From Thermonema rossianum DSM 10300 (GTDB lineage Bacteria; Bacteroidota; Bacteroidia; Cytophagales; Thermonemataceae): a stretch of 64,000 nt of DNA. The translations under genes and the position numbers were made by a program. Under the pieces are notes generated by a model, which was not told the DNA's origin, did no database searches, and was given only the letters and a program-made list of their open reading frames with translations. Of the stretch, positions 45,729-54,111 are shown in pieces. How positions within the stretch are numbered: the stretch's first letter is position 1; each line of letters begins with the position of its first letter. The stretch lies in contig NZ_AUGC01000005.1 of the NCBI RefSeq assembly GCF_000426825.1, positions 124,001-188,000 of the forward strand. Direction: 5' to 3'.

Positions 45729-46907
45729 TTATACTCGCTCTACGATGATAGAAGTAGCGCCACCACCACCATTACAGATGGCTATTTGACCACGTTTTGC
45801 ATTCTTTTGTTGCAATACGTTCAGAAGGGTTGTCATGATGCGGGCGCCGGAACAACCTAAGGGGTGTCCTATTGAAACGGCGCCGCCAAACACATTCATT
45901 TTATCTACGGGAACTTCCATTAACTTGCTGAAAGCAAGTGCCACGACGGCAAAGGCTTCATTCACTTCAAAATAGTCAATGTCATCTTTTGACAAACCGG
46001 CTCTTTGCAATGCTTTATTGGCAGCTGCTACCGGTGCAGTAGTAAACCATTGAGGCTCTTGTGCCGCGTCGGCGTAAGCGACAATTTTGGCAATCGGCTT
46101 TACGCCCAACTCCTCTGCTTTTTCTTTGCTCATCAATACCAAAGCAGCGGCACCATCATTGATGGTAGAGGCATTGGCAGCGGTTACCGTGCCGTCGGGT
46201 GTGAATGCAGGGCGTAAAGCAGGTATCTTCTCAAAAATTACTTTTTTGTATTCTTCATCTTCATCTACAATGACACTTCCTTTACGTCCTTTTACTTCTA
46301 CGGGCACAATTTCATTTTTAAACCATCCCTTTTCTGTTGCCTCGGCAGCTAATTTGTAAGAGCGAATGGCATATTCATCTTGCTCTTCCCGGCTGATATT
46401 GTATTTCTTGGCAGTGGCATCGCCATAGCACCCCATGGCGCCTTTGTCGTAGGCATCCTCCAAGCCGTCTTTTGCCAAACCGTCTATCAGTTCGGCATGT
46501 CCATATTTATAGCCAAAACGAGCCTTTGGTACGTAATAGGGGACGTTACTCATGCTCTCCATGCCGCCGGCAACAACGATGTCGGCATTGCCGGTTAAGA
46601 TGCTCTGAGCAGCAAAAACGATGGCTTTTGCACCGGAAGCACATACTTTATTTACGGTAGTGCAAGGGGTTGATTTGGAAAGACCGGCATAAATGGCGGC
46701 TTGACGTGCCGGGGCTTGTCCTAAGTTAGCGCTTACTACGTTCCCCATAAATACTTCCTCAACGGCATCAAAGGCAATTCCGGCTTTTTCTACCGCACCT
46801 TTGATAGCCACAGCACCTAATTCAGTGGCTGACAGAGTGGATAAAGCGCCCCCAAAGCTTCCCAAGGGAGTGCGTACGGCTGAAACGATATAAACTTCTT
46901 TATTCAT
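45729..46907 (-). CDS. atoB: Acetyl-CoA acetyltransferase (thiolase)
   Basis: 392 aa. Catalyses reversible condensation of two acetyl-CoA to acetoacetyl-CoA. The nucleophile is C89 in 'NKVCASGAKA'. The catalytic His is in 'VSIGHPLGCSGAR' and the second Cys in 'ICNGGGGATSIIVERV'. Length matches biosynthetic thiolase II. It could also be a degradative 3-ketoacyl-CoA thiolase, but the short size favours the acetoacetyl-CoA type. A 3-hydroxyacyl-CoA dehydrogenase at 60388 could work in the same pathway. Confidence 0.94.
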   Translation of the reverse strand: MNKEVYIVSAVRTPLGSFGGALSTLSATELGAVAIKGAVEKAGIAFDAVEEVFMGNVVSANLGQAPARQAAIYAGLSKSTPCTTVNKVCASGAKAIVFAAQSILTGNADIVVAGGMESMSNVPYYVPKARFGYKYGHAELIDGLAKDGLEDAYDKGAMGCYGDATAKKYNISREEQDEYAIRSYKLAAEATEKGWFKNEIVPVEVKGRKGSVIVDEDEEYKKVIFEKIPALRPAFTPDGTVTAANASTINDGAAALVLMSKEKAEELGVKPIAKIVAYADAAQEPQWFTTAPVAAANKALQRAGLSKDDIDYFEVNEAFAVVALAFSKLMEVPVDKMNVFGGAVSIGHPLGCSGARIMTTLLNVLQQKNAKRGQIAICNGGGGATSIIVERV

Positions 46908-46940
46908 AACAATATTTTTTTTGATTAGTACAAATATACA

Positions 46941-47507
46941 TTACCATTCTATATTTTCTCTACTTTGTTGACGCCCTTTTTTTCGCTGAAGATGGTGTCT
47001 TTCGTTATTTTGAATAGATTGCAGTATCTGTTGTATGTTGCTTATCTTTGGAGTAGGCTTGTTTTGATTTTCCGACGGGCTTGGTATAGGAGCGCGTTCT
47101 TTTTGCCTGTGTAATAGTAATTCCAAGTTATATGCGGCATCGGGGAGGGGGTAGGCTATCAACGAGTTTTTGAAATGCCGGATAGCTTGGGCGGAATGCC
47201 CTGCCTCAAAGGAAGCTACACCTTTTATAAGATGAATGTAAGCCCGCTGTTTGGGGCTGCACTGATTCATAGCAGGAAGTGGGAGTTGTATGATGGTTTC
47301 CCACGCCTTTGCTTGATAATGGCAAAGTAAAGTAAAAATGTAGGTGTCCGGGTTATTTACCAATGAGTATGCCTCCCATGAAGCCCCGGCAGCTTGTTTA
47401 TACTGTTTTTCTGCATAAGCTATTTTTGCTTCTTCTATATGATAATTATACAAGGGGGCCACAAAGTAAATGTATAATAACTGCAGCCATGTGAGACCTA
47501 ATATCAT
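46941..47507 (-). CDS. TPR protein of a Bat-type locus (BatC-like)
   Basis: 188 aa. An N-terminal hydrophobic segment (about 5-22) acts as membrane anchor. TPR-like helices follow ('EEAKIAYAEKQYKQAAGASWEAY', 'HLIKGVASFEAGHSAQAIRHFKNSLIAYP'), then a basic, Gln-rich tail. It overlaps the VWA gene by 4 bp (ATGA), so the two are translated together. BatC-like TPR proteins accompany BatB VWA proteins in aerotolerance loci; this is a compact version. Confidence 0.78.
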   Translation of the reverse strand: MILGLTWLQLLYIYFVAPLYNYHIEEAKIAYAEKQYKQAAGASWEAYSLVNNPDTYIFTLLCHYQAKAWETIIQLPLPAMNQCSPKQRAYIHLIKGVASFEAGHSAQAIRHFKNSLIAYPLPDAAYNLELLLHRQKERAPIPSPSENQNKPTPKISNIQQILQSIQNNERHHLQRKKGRQQSRENIEW

Positions 47508-48475
47508 CGTTTGAAGTGGATTAAGGGTAGGGGAAAAGACAAATCTAAAATTAAAAACAAGATAGCAAGCAGCAAAGGCATGTGATAAATATTGTCAGTG
47601 GCTATATGTTGCCTATTGGTGATCGTCGTGCTGTTTTCGTTAATGTTTCTAATCAATGTGGCTGTATCATCCACTTCCGGCGCAATTTGATACACTCTGC
47701 AATCGGTAAGTTTGTTGCATAGTTTATTCGCATTTTCAGGTATGGCTTTACTAATTACAGCCCGTCCATCTTTTTTGAGTACGCCACCTTGCCATGGAAT
47801 ATACTCACCGGTGACACTTCCTACCACCACTTGATAAAAGGAAAGATTGTATAAGGTTGCCTCCCGGAACAAAGAAGCAGCGGGTAGTTCACTACTCTCC
47901 CAATCGCTGAAACATATAATAGAGTTTTTTACGCCTTCTTTATGATTTTTTTTGACATTTTCCATAGCAAGCGCATAAGCTTGGCTGATATTAGAGCCAC
48001 CACCTGAAGTAAGCCCAAAGGTCATAGGAGGAATATATAAATCTAAAATAGCCTCTTTATCATGAGTAAGTGGGCAGTAAATGAGTGCTTCATTGGTGAA
48101 TAATATGATGCAATAGCTACCGTTTGTTTGCTGTATGATTTGAGATAAGGTATATTTTGTGCGTTCGAAACGCCCGGGTGGAGTGTCTTGAACACGCATG
48201 CTGTTTGATAAATCTACAAGTAAGTACATGTGGTGGTTGTCTGCACTCACTTCTTCTTGCACTATTTTTTTAAACGGCGCCAACAGCGCCACAATCACGC
48301 AGCTAATGGTCAGTAAGCGAAGTACACTCTTGAATAGGAATGCTCTTCTGTTGTAATGGAGAAAAGGATAGCGTTTTTCTATGATATATACCTTTCGCCA
48401 GTTAAGCAATAAAAACAGCGCAAATACGCTGAATATACCAAACTCAAACAAGGAGGGGGGGAGTAAAAAGTGCAT
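47504..48475 (-). CDS. VWA-domain membrane protein (BatB-like)
   Basis: 323 aa. Two N-terminal helices (about 10-25 and 52-68), a VWA domain with MIDAS motif DLSNS in 'YLLVDLSNSMRVQDTPPGRFERTK', then 'CFSDWESSELP'. A C-terminal helix follows ('MPLLLAILFLILDLSFPLPL'). This layout fits the Bat (Bacteroides aerotolerance) family. The protein sits in the inner membrane with the VWA domain outside. Other bat genes (BatA, BatD) and the MoxR ATPase are not adjacent. Confidence 0.87.
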   Translation of the reverse strand: MHFLLPPSLFEFGIFSVFALFLLLNWRKVYIIEKRYPFLHYNRRAFLFKSVLRLLTISCVIVALLAPFKKIVQEEVSADNHHMYLLVDLSNSMRVQDTPPGRFERTKYTLSQIIQQTNGSYCIILFTNEALIYCPLTHDKEAILDLYIPPMTFGLTSGGGSNISQAYALAMENVKKNHKEGVKNSIICFSDWESSELPAASLFREATLYNLSFYQVVVGSVTGEYIPWQGGVLKKDGRAVISKAIPENANKLCNKLTDCRVYQIAPEVDDTATLIRNINENSTTITNRQHIATDNIYHMPLLLAILFLILDLSFPLPLIHFKR

Positions 48476-48601
48476 ACCAAACCGCTTAATGTCCTGTGCA
48501 AAGTTACATAAGACAATGGTATTTTAATTGAAAAAAATACAACTTTAATGGCTTAATCTTCAATATTTTAAATTTTCTTTTTAAAAAAAGTAGTTAATTT
48601 G

Positions 48602-48633
48602 TTTGGACAATATGGAATAGTGCTCTATATTTG
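48602..48633 (+). promoter_or_regulatory. Promoter of the tRNA cluster
   Basis: -33 TTTG (48602-48605), 20-bp spacer, -7 TATATTTG (48626-48633), a perfect match to the Bacteroidota TTTG-N17-20-TAnnTTTG consensus. It lies 20 bp upstream of tRNA-Ser. The preceding 120 bp are AT-rich, including A/T tracts, which would suit an UP-like activating element. Confidence 0.8.
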
Positions 48634-48653
48634 CATTGCAATTCAACGGAAAA

Positions 48654-48743
48654 GGAGAGGTGGCCGAGTGGTCGAAGGCAGCAGTTTGCTAAACTGCCGT
48701 ACCGCCCAAAGCGGTACCGCGGGTTCGAATCCCGTCCTCTCCT
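48654..48743 (+). tRNA. tRNA-Ser (GCT)
   Basis: About 90 nt. Acceptor GGAGAGG / CCTCTCC; anticodon stem-loop 'GCAGTTTGCTAAACTGC' with anticodon GCT; long variable arm 'CGTACCGCCCAAAGCGGTAC' typical of class II tRNA; T-arm GCGGG-TTCGAAT-CCCGT. The base after the acceptor stem, the discriminator, reads T743, unusual for tRNA-Ser. CCA is not encoded. Confidence 0.94.
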
Positions 48744-48752
48744 CTAACAGTT

Positions 48753-48827
48753 CGGGGCGTGGCGCAGCCCGGTTAGCGCACCTGCTTTGGGAGCAGGGGG
48801 TCGCAGGTTCGAATCCTGCCGCCCCGA
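48753..48827 (+). tRNA. tRNA-Pro (TGG)
   Basis: 75 nt. Acceptor CGGGGCG / CGCCCCG with discriminator A; anticodon stem CCTGC / GCAGG with loop TTTGGGA, anticodon TGG; T-arm GCAGG-TTCGAAT-CCTGC. CCA is not encoded. Nine bases after tRNA-Ser. Confidence 0.96.
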
Positions 48828-48856
48828 CTTTTCTTTCTCAATACATGAACACACAA

Positions 48857-48930
48857 GGTCCCGTAGCTCAACCGGATAGAGCAACTGCCTTCTAAGCAGT
48901 CGGTTGCAGGTTCGAGTCCTGCCGGGATCG
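48857..48930 (+). tRNA. tRNA-Arg (TCT)
   Basis: 74 nt. Acceptor GGTCCCG / CGGGATC (one G-T pair) with discriminator G; anticodon stem ACTGC / GCAGT with loop CTTCTAA, anticodon TCT; T-arm GCAGG-TTCGAGT-CCTGC. CCA is not encoded. Last gene of the tRNA operon. Confidence 0.96.
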
Positions 48931-48941
48931 CTTAGGTACTA

Positions 48942-48983
48942 AATGGCTTATTCTTATCTCAAAGAATAAGCCATTATTTTTTA
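48942..48983 (+). terminator. Terminator of the tRNA operon
   Basis: 14-bp perfect stem AATGGCTTATTCTT (48942-48955) / AAGAATAAGCCATT (48962-48975) with a 6-nt loop, then a T-run. Confidence 0.88.
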
Positions 48984-48986
48984 TCT

Positions 48987-49022
48987 AAAAAAATAGGGAA
49001 GGTGTAAACAACATACCTTCCC
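48987..49022 (-). terminator. Terminator of citrate synthase
   Basis: 8-bp stem GGGAAGGT (48996-49003) / ACCTTCCC (49015-49022). On the minus strand it is followed by a T-run (plus-strand A's 48987-48993). It abuts the tRNA terminator back to back. Confidence 0.82.
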
Positions 49023-49048
49023 CAATTGCTTATAAAAGGGCTCGTCTT

Positions 49049-50341
49049 TTATCTCTTGTCCATGGGCACGTAGTCTCTTTCATTAGCGCCCACATAGAGC
49101 TGACGAGGACGGCCAATAGGATCGCCGTTTTCGCGCATCTCTTTCCATTGAGCAATCCAGCCCGGCAAGCGTCCTAAGGTGAACATAACGGTAAACATGT
49201 TGACCGGTATGCCCATGGCTTTGTAAATAATGCCGGAATAGAAGTCAACATTCGGATACAGCTTTCTTTCTTTAAAGTAATCGTCATTCAAAGCGGCGTG
49301 CTCCAGCTCTTTTGCAATATCCAACAAGGGGTCTTTGATTCCCAGCTTATTCAATACGTTATCTGCTTGTTGTTTGATGATACGTGCCCGCGGATCGAAG
49401 TTTTTATATACACGGTGCCCAAAGCCCATCAAACGGAAATCAGAGTTTTTGTCTTTTGCCATTTCAACGTATTTCTTCACATTGCCGCCGTCTGCTTTGA
49501 TCATCTCAAGCATTTCTATCACTTTCTGGTTGGCGCCACCGTGCAGCGGTCCCCACAAAGCGCTAATACCTGCTGAAATAGCGGCATAGAGGCTTGCATG
49601 CGAAGAACCTACAATACGTACAGTAGATGTCGAGCAGTTTTGTTCATGGTCGGCATGCAAAATCAAAAGGACATCCAGGGCACGGGCTACCACAGGGTCA
49701 ACCTCGTAGTCCTCCACCGGAAGAGCGAACATCATGTGCAAAAAGTTCTCGCAGTAGTTCAAGCTGTTCTTGGGGTAGTTGACCGGGTGCCCCTGCGAGT
49801 TCTTATAAGACCATGCTGCCAAAGTAGGTACTTTAGCAAGCAAGCGGATGATGTTTAAATCGGTTTGCTCTTCAAAACTTAGTGCAGCTTCTTCGGGACG
49901 CGGATAGAAAGCAGAAAGAGAAGACACCAATGCCGAAAGCACGCCCATGGGGTGTGCATTGGCAGGGAAGCCGTCAAATATTTTCCGTATATTTTCATTT
50001 ACCATTGTGTGGCGAGTAACCTTGTTTACAAAGGTTTCGTATTCGCTCTTCGAAGGCAACTCGCCATAAATAAGCAAGTAAGCTACCTCTAAAAAGGTAG
50101 ATTTTTCTGCCAGCTGCTCAATGGGGTATCCACGGTAACGTAATATCCCTTTTTCGCCATCCAGAAAGGTGATGGCGCTTTTGGTTGAGCCTGTGTTTTT
50201 GAAGCCCAAATCTAAAGTGATCAATCCGCCGGTCTCTGAGCGAAGCTTGCTGATATCCAAGGCTTTTTCGCCTTCTGTACCGGTAAGAACCGGAAGCTGG
50301 TACACCTGACCGTTGTAATGAAGTTCAGCGTATTCTGACAT
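49049..50341 (-). CDS. gltA: Citrate synthase (type II, hexameric class)
   Basis: 430 aa. Condenses acetyl-CoA and oxaloacetate, the entry to the TCA cycle. Catalytic residues are in 'ALWGPLHGGANQKVIEML' (His), 'LMGFGHRVYKNFDPRA' (His) and 'PNVDFYSGIIYKAMG' (Asp). The family signature 'DHEQNCSTSTVRIVGSSHASLYAAISAGISAL' is intact. The N-terminal 'KALDISKLRSETGLITLDLG'-like region with 'GFKNTG' is the usual gram-negative form, which is often NADH-inhibited. Monocistronic. Confidence 0.97.
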   Translation of the reverse strand: MSEYAELHYNGQVYQLPVLTGTEGEKALDISKLRSETGGLITLDLGFKNTGSTKSAITFLDGEKGILRYRGYPIEQLAEKSTFLEVAYLLIYGELPSKSEYETFVNKVTRHTMVNENIRKIFDGFPANAHPMGVLSALVSSLSAFYPRPEEAALSFEEQTDLNIIRLLAKVPTLAAWSYKNSQGHPVNYPKNSLNYCENFLHMMFALPVEDYEVDPVVARALDVLLILHADHEQNCSTSTVRIVGSSHASLYAAISAGISALWGPLHGGANQKVIEMLEMIKADGGNVKKYVEMAKDKNSDFRLMGFGHRVYKNFDPRARIIKQQADNVLNKLGIKDPLLDIAKELEHAALNDDYFKERKLYPNVDFYSGIIYKAMGIPVNMFTVMFTLGRLPGWIAQWKEMRENGDPIGRPRQLYVGANERDYVPMDKR

Positions 50342-50487
50342 AGGAACTATTTGTTTATGTTTTTACCTCTCAAAAAACCTCAGCTAAATTAGAAAATTTT
50401 AAGTAAAAGGGAAAGAATGGCGGTTTATTTAATGTATAAAATCAAGATTCGAATGCTTACTTCACCACCTGCTTAACATAATATTTT

Positions 50488-51189
50488 TTATAAACATTTC
50501 AGCAAAAGTGCCGACAAAATTCCCCACACAAAACTCACCAACGTACCAACTAAAATGTATTCCGTCAGCTTTCTATCTTTAGACTTTGACAGGTCACCAA
50601 AACGAAAGACTGACTTTGCTGCCAATAAAAAACCTATGGCTGCATAAAAGTTCAAATTGATAAACAAAAAAATTAATAGTCGTTCCAAAATGCCTATATA
50701 TGCGCCGGCTTGTGGGAGAGAGCTGTGATTCAGGGCGCCCAAACGCCATCGTTGCATAAATATCCCAATGGCAATAGATGCCACATAGGTGTTTAAAGAC
50801 AGGGAGACGAACAGACTTAATAGTGTATGAGTATCTAAACTCTCTTTCAAATGTATGGCTTCCTTTGGAAACAGAAGCAGGGTCAAACCGGCAATGACAC
50901 TCACATGCAGGGATTGGTCTATAAGGAAGCCCCTAAATCCGGATAGATAGTAAATCTTTACAATGTCTATCAGCAGATGTGAAGTAAATAACAAAATATA
51001 TATGTAAATATACATTCCGGATATTTCTTGTAGAAGTAAAGCCGTGAGTATAGCATGCAACAAGGCGTGCGCATACAACCATATGGACTGTATCCGCTGT
51101 CGAGCCTTGTGTGCTACGATGTACTTGTTTTGGAGCAAGAAATCGGCAGCAATATGAGCAGCCAATAATTTTAAAAAGAACAGCTGCAT
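50488..51189 (-). CDS. DUF3307 membrane protein
   Basis: 233 aa, about seven membrane helices. Starts 'FFLKLLAAHIAADFLLQNKYIVAHKARQRIQSIWLYAHALLHAIL', the conserved DUF3307 head with 'AHxxADFxLQ' and 'HxxxH', then 'LFTSHLLIDIVKIYYL' and 'FLIDQSLHVSVIAGL' with further His/Asp pairs inside the membrane. These polar intramembrane residues suggest a metal or catalytic role, but function is unknown. It overlaps the upstream SatD-like gene by 19 bp and is its constant partner in many genomes. Confidence 0.87.
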   Translation of the reverse strand: MQLFFLKLLAAHIAADFLLQNKYIVAHKARQRIQSIWLYAHALLHAILTALLLQEISGMYIYIYILLFTSHLLIDIVKIYYLSGFRGFLIDQSLHVSVIAGLTLLLFPKEAIHLKESLDTHTLLSLFVSLSLNTYVASIAIGIFMQRWRLGALNHSSLPQAGAYIGILERLLIFLFINLNFYAAIGFLLAAKSVFRFGDLSKSKDRKLTEYILVGTLVSFVWGILSALLLKCL

Positions 51190-51788
51190 TTATATTCAAT
51201 TTGGTCTTTGAAAATATTTATCATTTCCTTTAGTTCTACGTAATGAGCTCTTTTTAGTGCTTCACTGATGGTGCTTTGTGCTTTCCCTAACTGTTCTGCC
51301 AATTGTATTTGCGTGAGGTTAGGATTTTGCAGCAGGGCATACAACGCACGGGACTCTGCCACTGTCCATTTGTCGGCAAAAGTAAGCGCCAGGTGCAAGA
51401 CCAAGTTCCAATATTCATCATATTTTTGTCCAAAACAAGACTCGAGCGCCATGTTGTATTGCGATAAGCTATCGAAAGCTTGGCCGGAAAGGATATACGC
51501 TTCCCCGTTAGATTCCGCCAGGCTGCGTCCGCTGTAAGTCTCTTTGCCTATGCCAATACCTATACGCACGTCCAGTCGTACGCTACGCAAGGCACTTTTC
51601 AATAAAAAGCAAGCAAGGAGTGCCTGTGGTGCCTGCACCTTTAACTGAAAGCTGTCCCCCCGGTAAAGTATCCAATCTGATGGTGTGCTTCCCCAGTAAG
51701 CAAGCGCCTCTTGTAAAATGGGAAGCCATTGAGCAGTGGGTGATGAACGGGAGGCTATTATATCACCTGTTAGGACTGCAAGAATCAA
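51171..51788 (-). CDS. SatD family protein with a C-terminal HTH
   Basis: 205 aa. The N-terminal domain 'ILAVLTGDIIASRSSP...WILYRGDSFQLKV...LDVRIGIGIGKE' resembles the nucleotidyl-cyclase-like SatD domain (conserved D near the start, then GDSFQ). The C-terminal 'NLTQIQLAEQLGKAQSTISEALKRAHY' is a helix-turn-helix. It looks like a one-protein sensor and regulator for the DUF3307 membrane protein encoded in overlap downstream. Signal and target are unknown. Confidence 0.83.
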   Translation of the reverse strand: MILAVLTGDIIASRSSPTAQWLPILQEALAYWGSTPSDWILYRGDSFQLKVQAPQALLACFLLKSALRSVRLDVRIGIGIGKETYSGRSLAESNGEAYILSGQAFDSLSQYNMALESCFGQKYDEYWNLVLHLALTFADKWTVAESRALYALLQNPNLTQIQLAEQLGKAQSTISEALKRAHYVELKEMINIFKDQIEYKCSCSF

Positions 51789-51860
51789 TATATTATCGGT
51801 TTTTAAGGCTATATGTTATGTATATTGTCTTTTTAAACGATATATGATTCATCAAGGTTA

Positions 51861-53255
51861 CTATTTCCCAATGCAAAACTTTGAGAAAATATTGCCCAGC
51901 AGATCTTCTGTAGTGATCTCTCCGGTGATTTCACCTAAAAAGTGTAGTGCTGCCCGTACATCCATGGCCACCAAGTCACTTGGTAATTGCGAAAGCAAAC
52001 CATGTTCTGCCTGCGATAGTGCCTGCTCTGCTTTTTCCAGAAACTCGTAATGACGGGCGTTGGTAACAATGATGTCTGTTTGAAGAGATGCTTCCCATTG
52101 CTGCACTCTGCGAAGAAGTTCTTTCTTAAGGCTTTCTACATCTTTCTCATTTTTGGCTGATATGAATATAAGCGGGTAGTTTTCGAGTGTTTTCTGTAGC
52201 ATAGATATCTTATGTGACTCGCCGGTAAGCATATCTATTTTGTTGCCCAATAAAATATAGGAAAGCTTGTAGGTTTCCAATTCCCGGATGGCAGCTTCTA
52301 TCTCTTCGGTGGTAGCAGTATTTACATCAAACAAATAAAGGACAATAGACGCCTCTTTCATTTTTTGCCGGGCACGCTCTACACCTATTGCCTCGATTGC
52401 ATCGCTTGTTTCTCTTATGCCAGCTGTATCTATAAAACGGAAGGTGATGCCTTCAATAGTAATTTCATCCTCTATCACATCACGGGTGGTGCCCGCTATG
52501 TCCGACACAATAGCCCTTTCTTCCTGAAGAAGCGCATTTAAAAGCGTGGACTTCCCTGCGTTGGGTTTCCCCACAATGGCTACCGGTACACCTCGCTTGA
52601 GGACATTGCCATAGCGGTACGATTCTTTTAAATGATGTACGACCTGCTGTATTTCTCTAAGCAGGTTGAGTAGTTGTGTCCGGTCGGCAAACTCCACATC
52701 TTCTTCCGAGAAGTCCAACTCCAGCTCCAGTAAGGAGGCAAAATGAATCAACTGTTCTCTTAGTTTTTTTATCTTAGAAGAAAAATGTCCACGCATTTGT
52801 TGCATGGCAACTTTATGCGCTGCCGATGATTGCGAGGCTATCAGGTCAGCCACGGCTTCTGCTTGCACCAGGTCAAAGCGCCCGTTTAAGTAGGCTCGCT
52901 TGGTAAATTCACCCGGTTCGGCCATGCGGGCTCCTGCTTCCAGCAACAAGCTCAATACTCTTTGTACAATATAAGGAGAACCGTGTGTCGAAATTTCTAT
53001 GCTGTCCTCCATAGTAAAGGAGCGCGGCGCTCTAAAGGCTGCCAAAAGGACTTCATCTACTACTTCGTTGTTAAAGTCAACTATTTTGCCAAGGTGTAAA
53101 GTGTGTGTTTCAATTTGGTCTATATCTTTTCCCTTCCATATTTTTTTCACTATCCGGAAGGCCTCCTTCCCCGAAATTCTGATTACCGCCACGGCTGACT
53201 GCCCGGGAGGGGTTGCAGGAGCTACGATCGTATCCCAATTATTTTGATTTTGCAT
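51861..53255 (-). CDS. mnmE: tRNA modification GTPase MnmE
   Basis: 464 aa. With MnmG it modifies the wobble uridine of tRNAs (cmnm5U and related), using folate and GTP. N-terminal folate-binding part 'TIVAPATPPGQSAVAVIRISG'. G-domain motifs: P-loop 'GKPNAGKSTLLN', switch 'GTTRD', 'DTAGIRE' and 'GNKID'. The C-terminal catalytic Cys is in the terminal 'FCIGK' (CxGK). The start overlaps the upstream metal permease gene by 17 bp, so it may be read through from the metal operon. Confidence 0.96.
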   Translation of the reverse strand: MQNQNNWDTIVAPATPPGQSAVAVIRISGKEAFRIVKKIWKGKDIDQIETHTLHLGKIVDFNNEVVDEVLLAAFRAPRSFTMEDSIEISTHGSPYIVQRVLSLLLEAGARMAEPGEFTKRAYLNGRFDLVQAEAVADLIASQSSAAHKVAMQQMRGHFSSKIKKLREQLIHFASLLELELDFSEEDVEFADRTQLLNLLREIQQVVHHLKESYRYGNVLKRGVPVAIVGKPNAGKSTLLNALLQEERAIVSDIAGTTRDVIEDEITIEGITFRFIDTAGIRETSDAIEAIGVERARQKMKEASIVLYLFDVNTATTEEIEAAIRELETYKLSYILLGNKIDMLTGESHKISMLQKTLENYPLIFISAKNEKDVESLKKELLRRVQQWEASLQTDIIVTNARHYEFLEKAEQALSQAEHGLLSQLPSDLVAMDVRAALHFLGEITGEITTEDLLGNIFSKFCIGK

Positions 53256-54111
53256 ATAACCAAGGTTTTAAAAGTCCCTTTTTGGGAGATACAAAGATAG
53301 CCACTAATAAACATATGCCCATGCTGAGGACAGTTGCGCCACTTACAGAGACGCCCCACCACAGGGCAATGAAATAACCGGATACAGCACACAAAATGCC
53401 CGTAAGAATGCAAAGTCGGAGCATAGCAGACAAACTATAACTAAACAGATAGGCAATAGCAGGTAATGCCGTGAAGTAAGCTATAACCAAGATAGAGCCA
53501 ACCATTTCGAAGGAAGCCACGGTAGTAAACGAGACCAATCCCATTAAGGTATAATGTAAAATGCTTGTGGAAATGCCTATAGTGGAAGCAAAAACACCGT
53601 CGAAGCTCATCACTTTGAGCTGCTTATAGTTTAGCAATACAAAAGCCAGGTTTATAATGAAAATACCTAAAAGCAAATAAAACGCTTTAGGTCCTGCCAC
53701 TTTTCCGTTTATAACCAAAACATCGAAGAGCGTATGCGACACTTCGCCATAAAGTACACACTCTTGGTCTAAGTCCACACGAAAGGCAAGAGAAGATATG
53801 AGTATGATACCTAAGGCAAACATAGAAGTGTAAATGCTACCTATAGAAGCATCCTCATGAAGGTTGTAACGCTTGGCAATAGACTCTATCAACCATACCG
53901 TAGCAAAGCCGGACAGCCCGGCACCTATAAGTAGCCATATAGACTGGAGAGACTCCGTGAATAAATAGGCGATAACTATTCCGGGTAATACCGCATGAGA
54001 TATGGCATCTACCAGCATGCTCATTCGTCGCAGTATAATGAAGCTACCTAATATGCCACAGCAAGCGGCTGTTAAAGCAGAGTTTACTATAATCCACCAA
54101 TCGCTAATCAT
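53239..54111 (-). CDS. Metal ABC transporter permease (MntB/ZnuB family)
   Basis: 290 aa, eight to nine helices, ABC-3 family. 'TAACCGILGSFIILRRMSMLVDAISHAVLPGIVIAYL' is the typical head; 'LMGLVSFTTVASFEMVGSILVIAYFTALPAIAYLF' is the coupling region. It pairs with the permease of the preceding gene, whose end it overlaps by 4 bp. Imports Mn2+, Zn2+ or Fe2+ across the inner membrane. Unlike its partner it has no extra domain. Confidence 0.93.
   Translation of the reverse strand: MISDWWIIVNSALTAACCGILGSFIILRRMSMLVDAISHAVLPGIVIAYLFTESLQSIWLLIGAGLSGFATVWLIESIAKRYNLHEDASIGSIYTSMFALGIILISSLAFRVDLDQECVLYGEVSHTLFDVLVINGKVAGPKAFYLLLGIFIINLAFVLLNYKQLKVMSFDGVFASTIGISTSILHYTLMGLVSFTTVASFEMVGSILVIAYFTALPAIAYLFSYSLSAMLRLCILTGILCAVSGYFIALWWGVSVSGATVLSMGICLLVAIFVSPKKGLLKPWLYAKSK

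Noticed and set aside
46941-48475. Complete Bat aerotolerance operon
   Set aside because: Only a BatB-like VWA gene and a TPR gene are present; BatA, BatD, BatE and MoxR are absent here.
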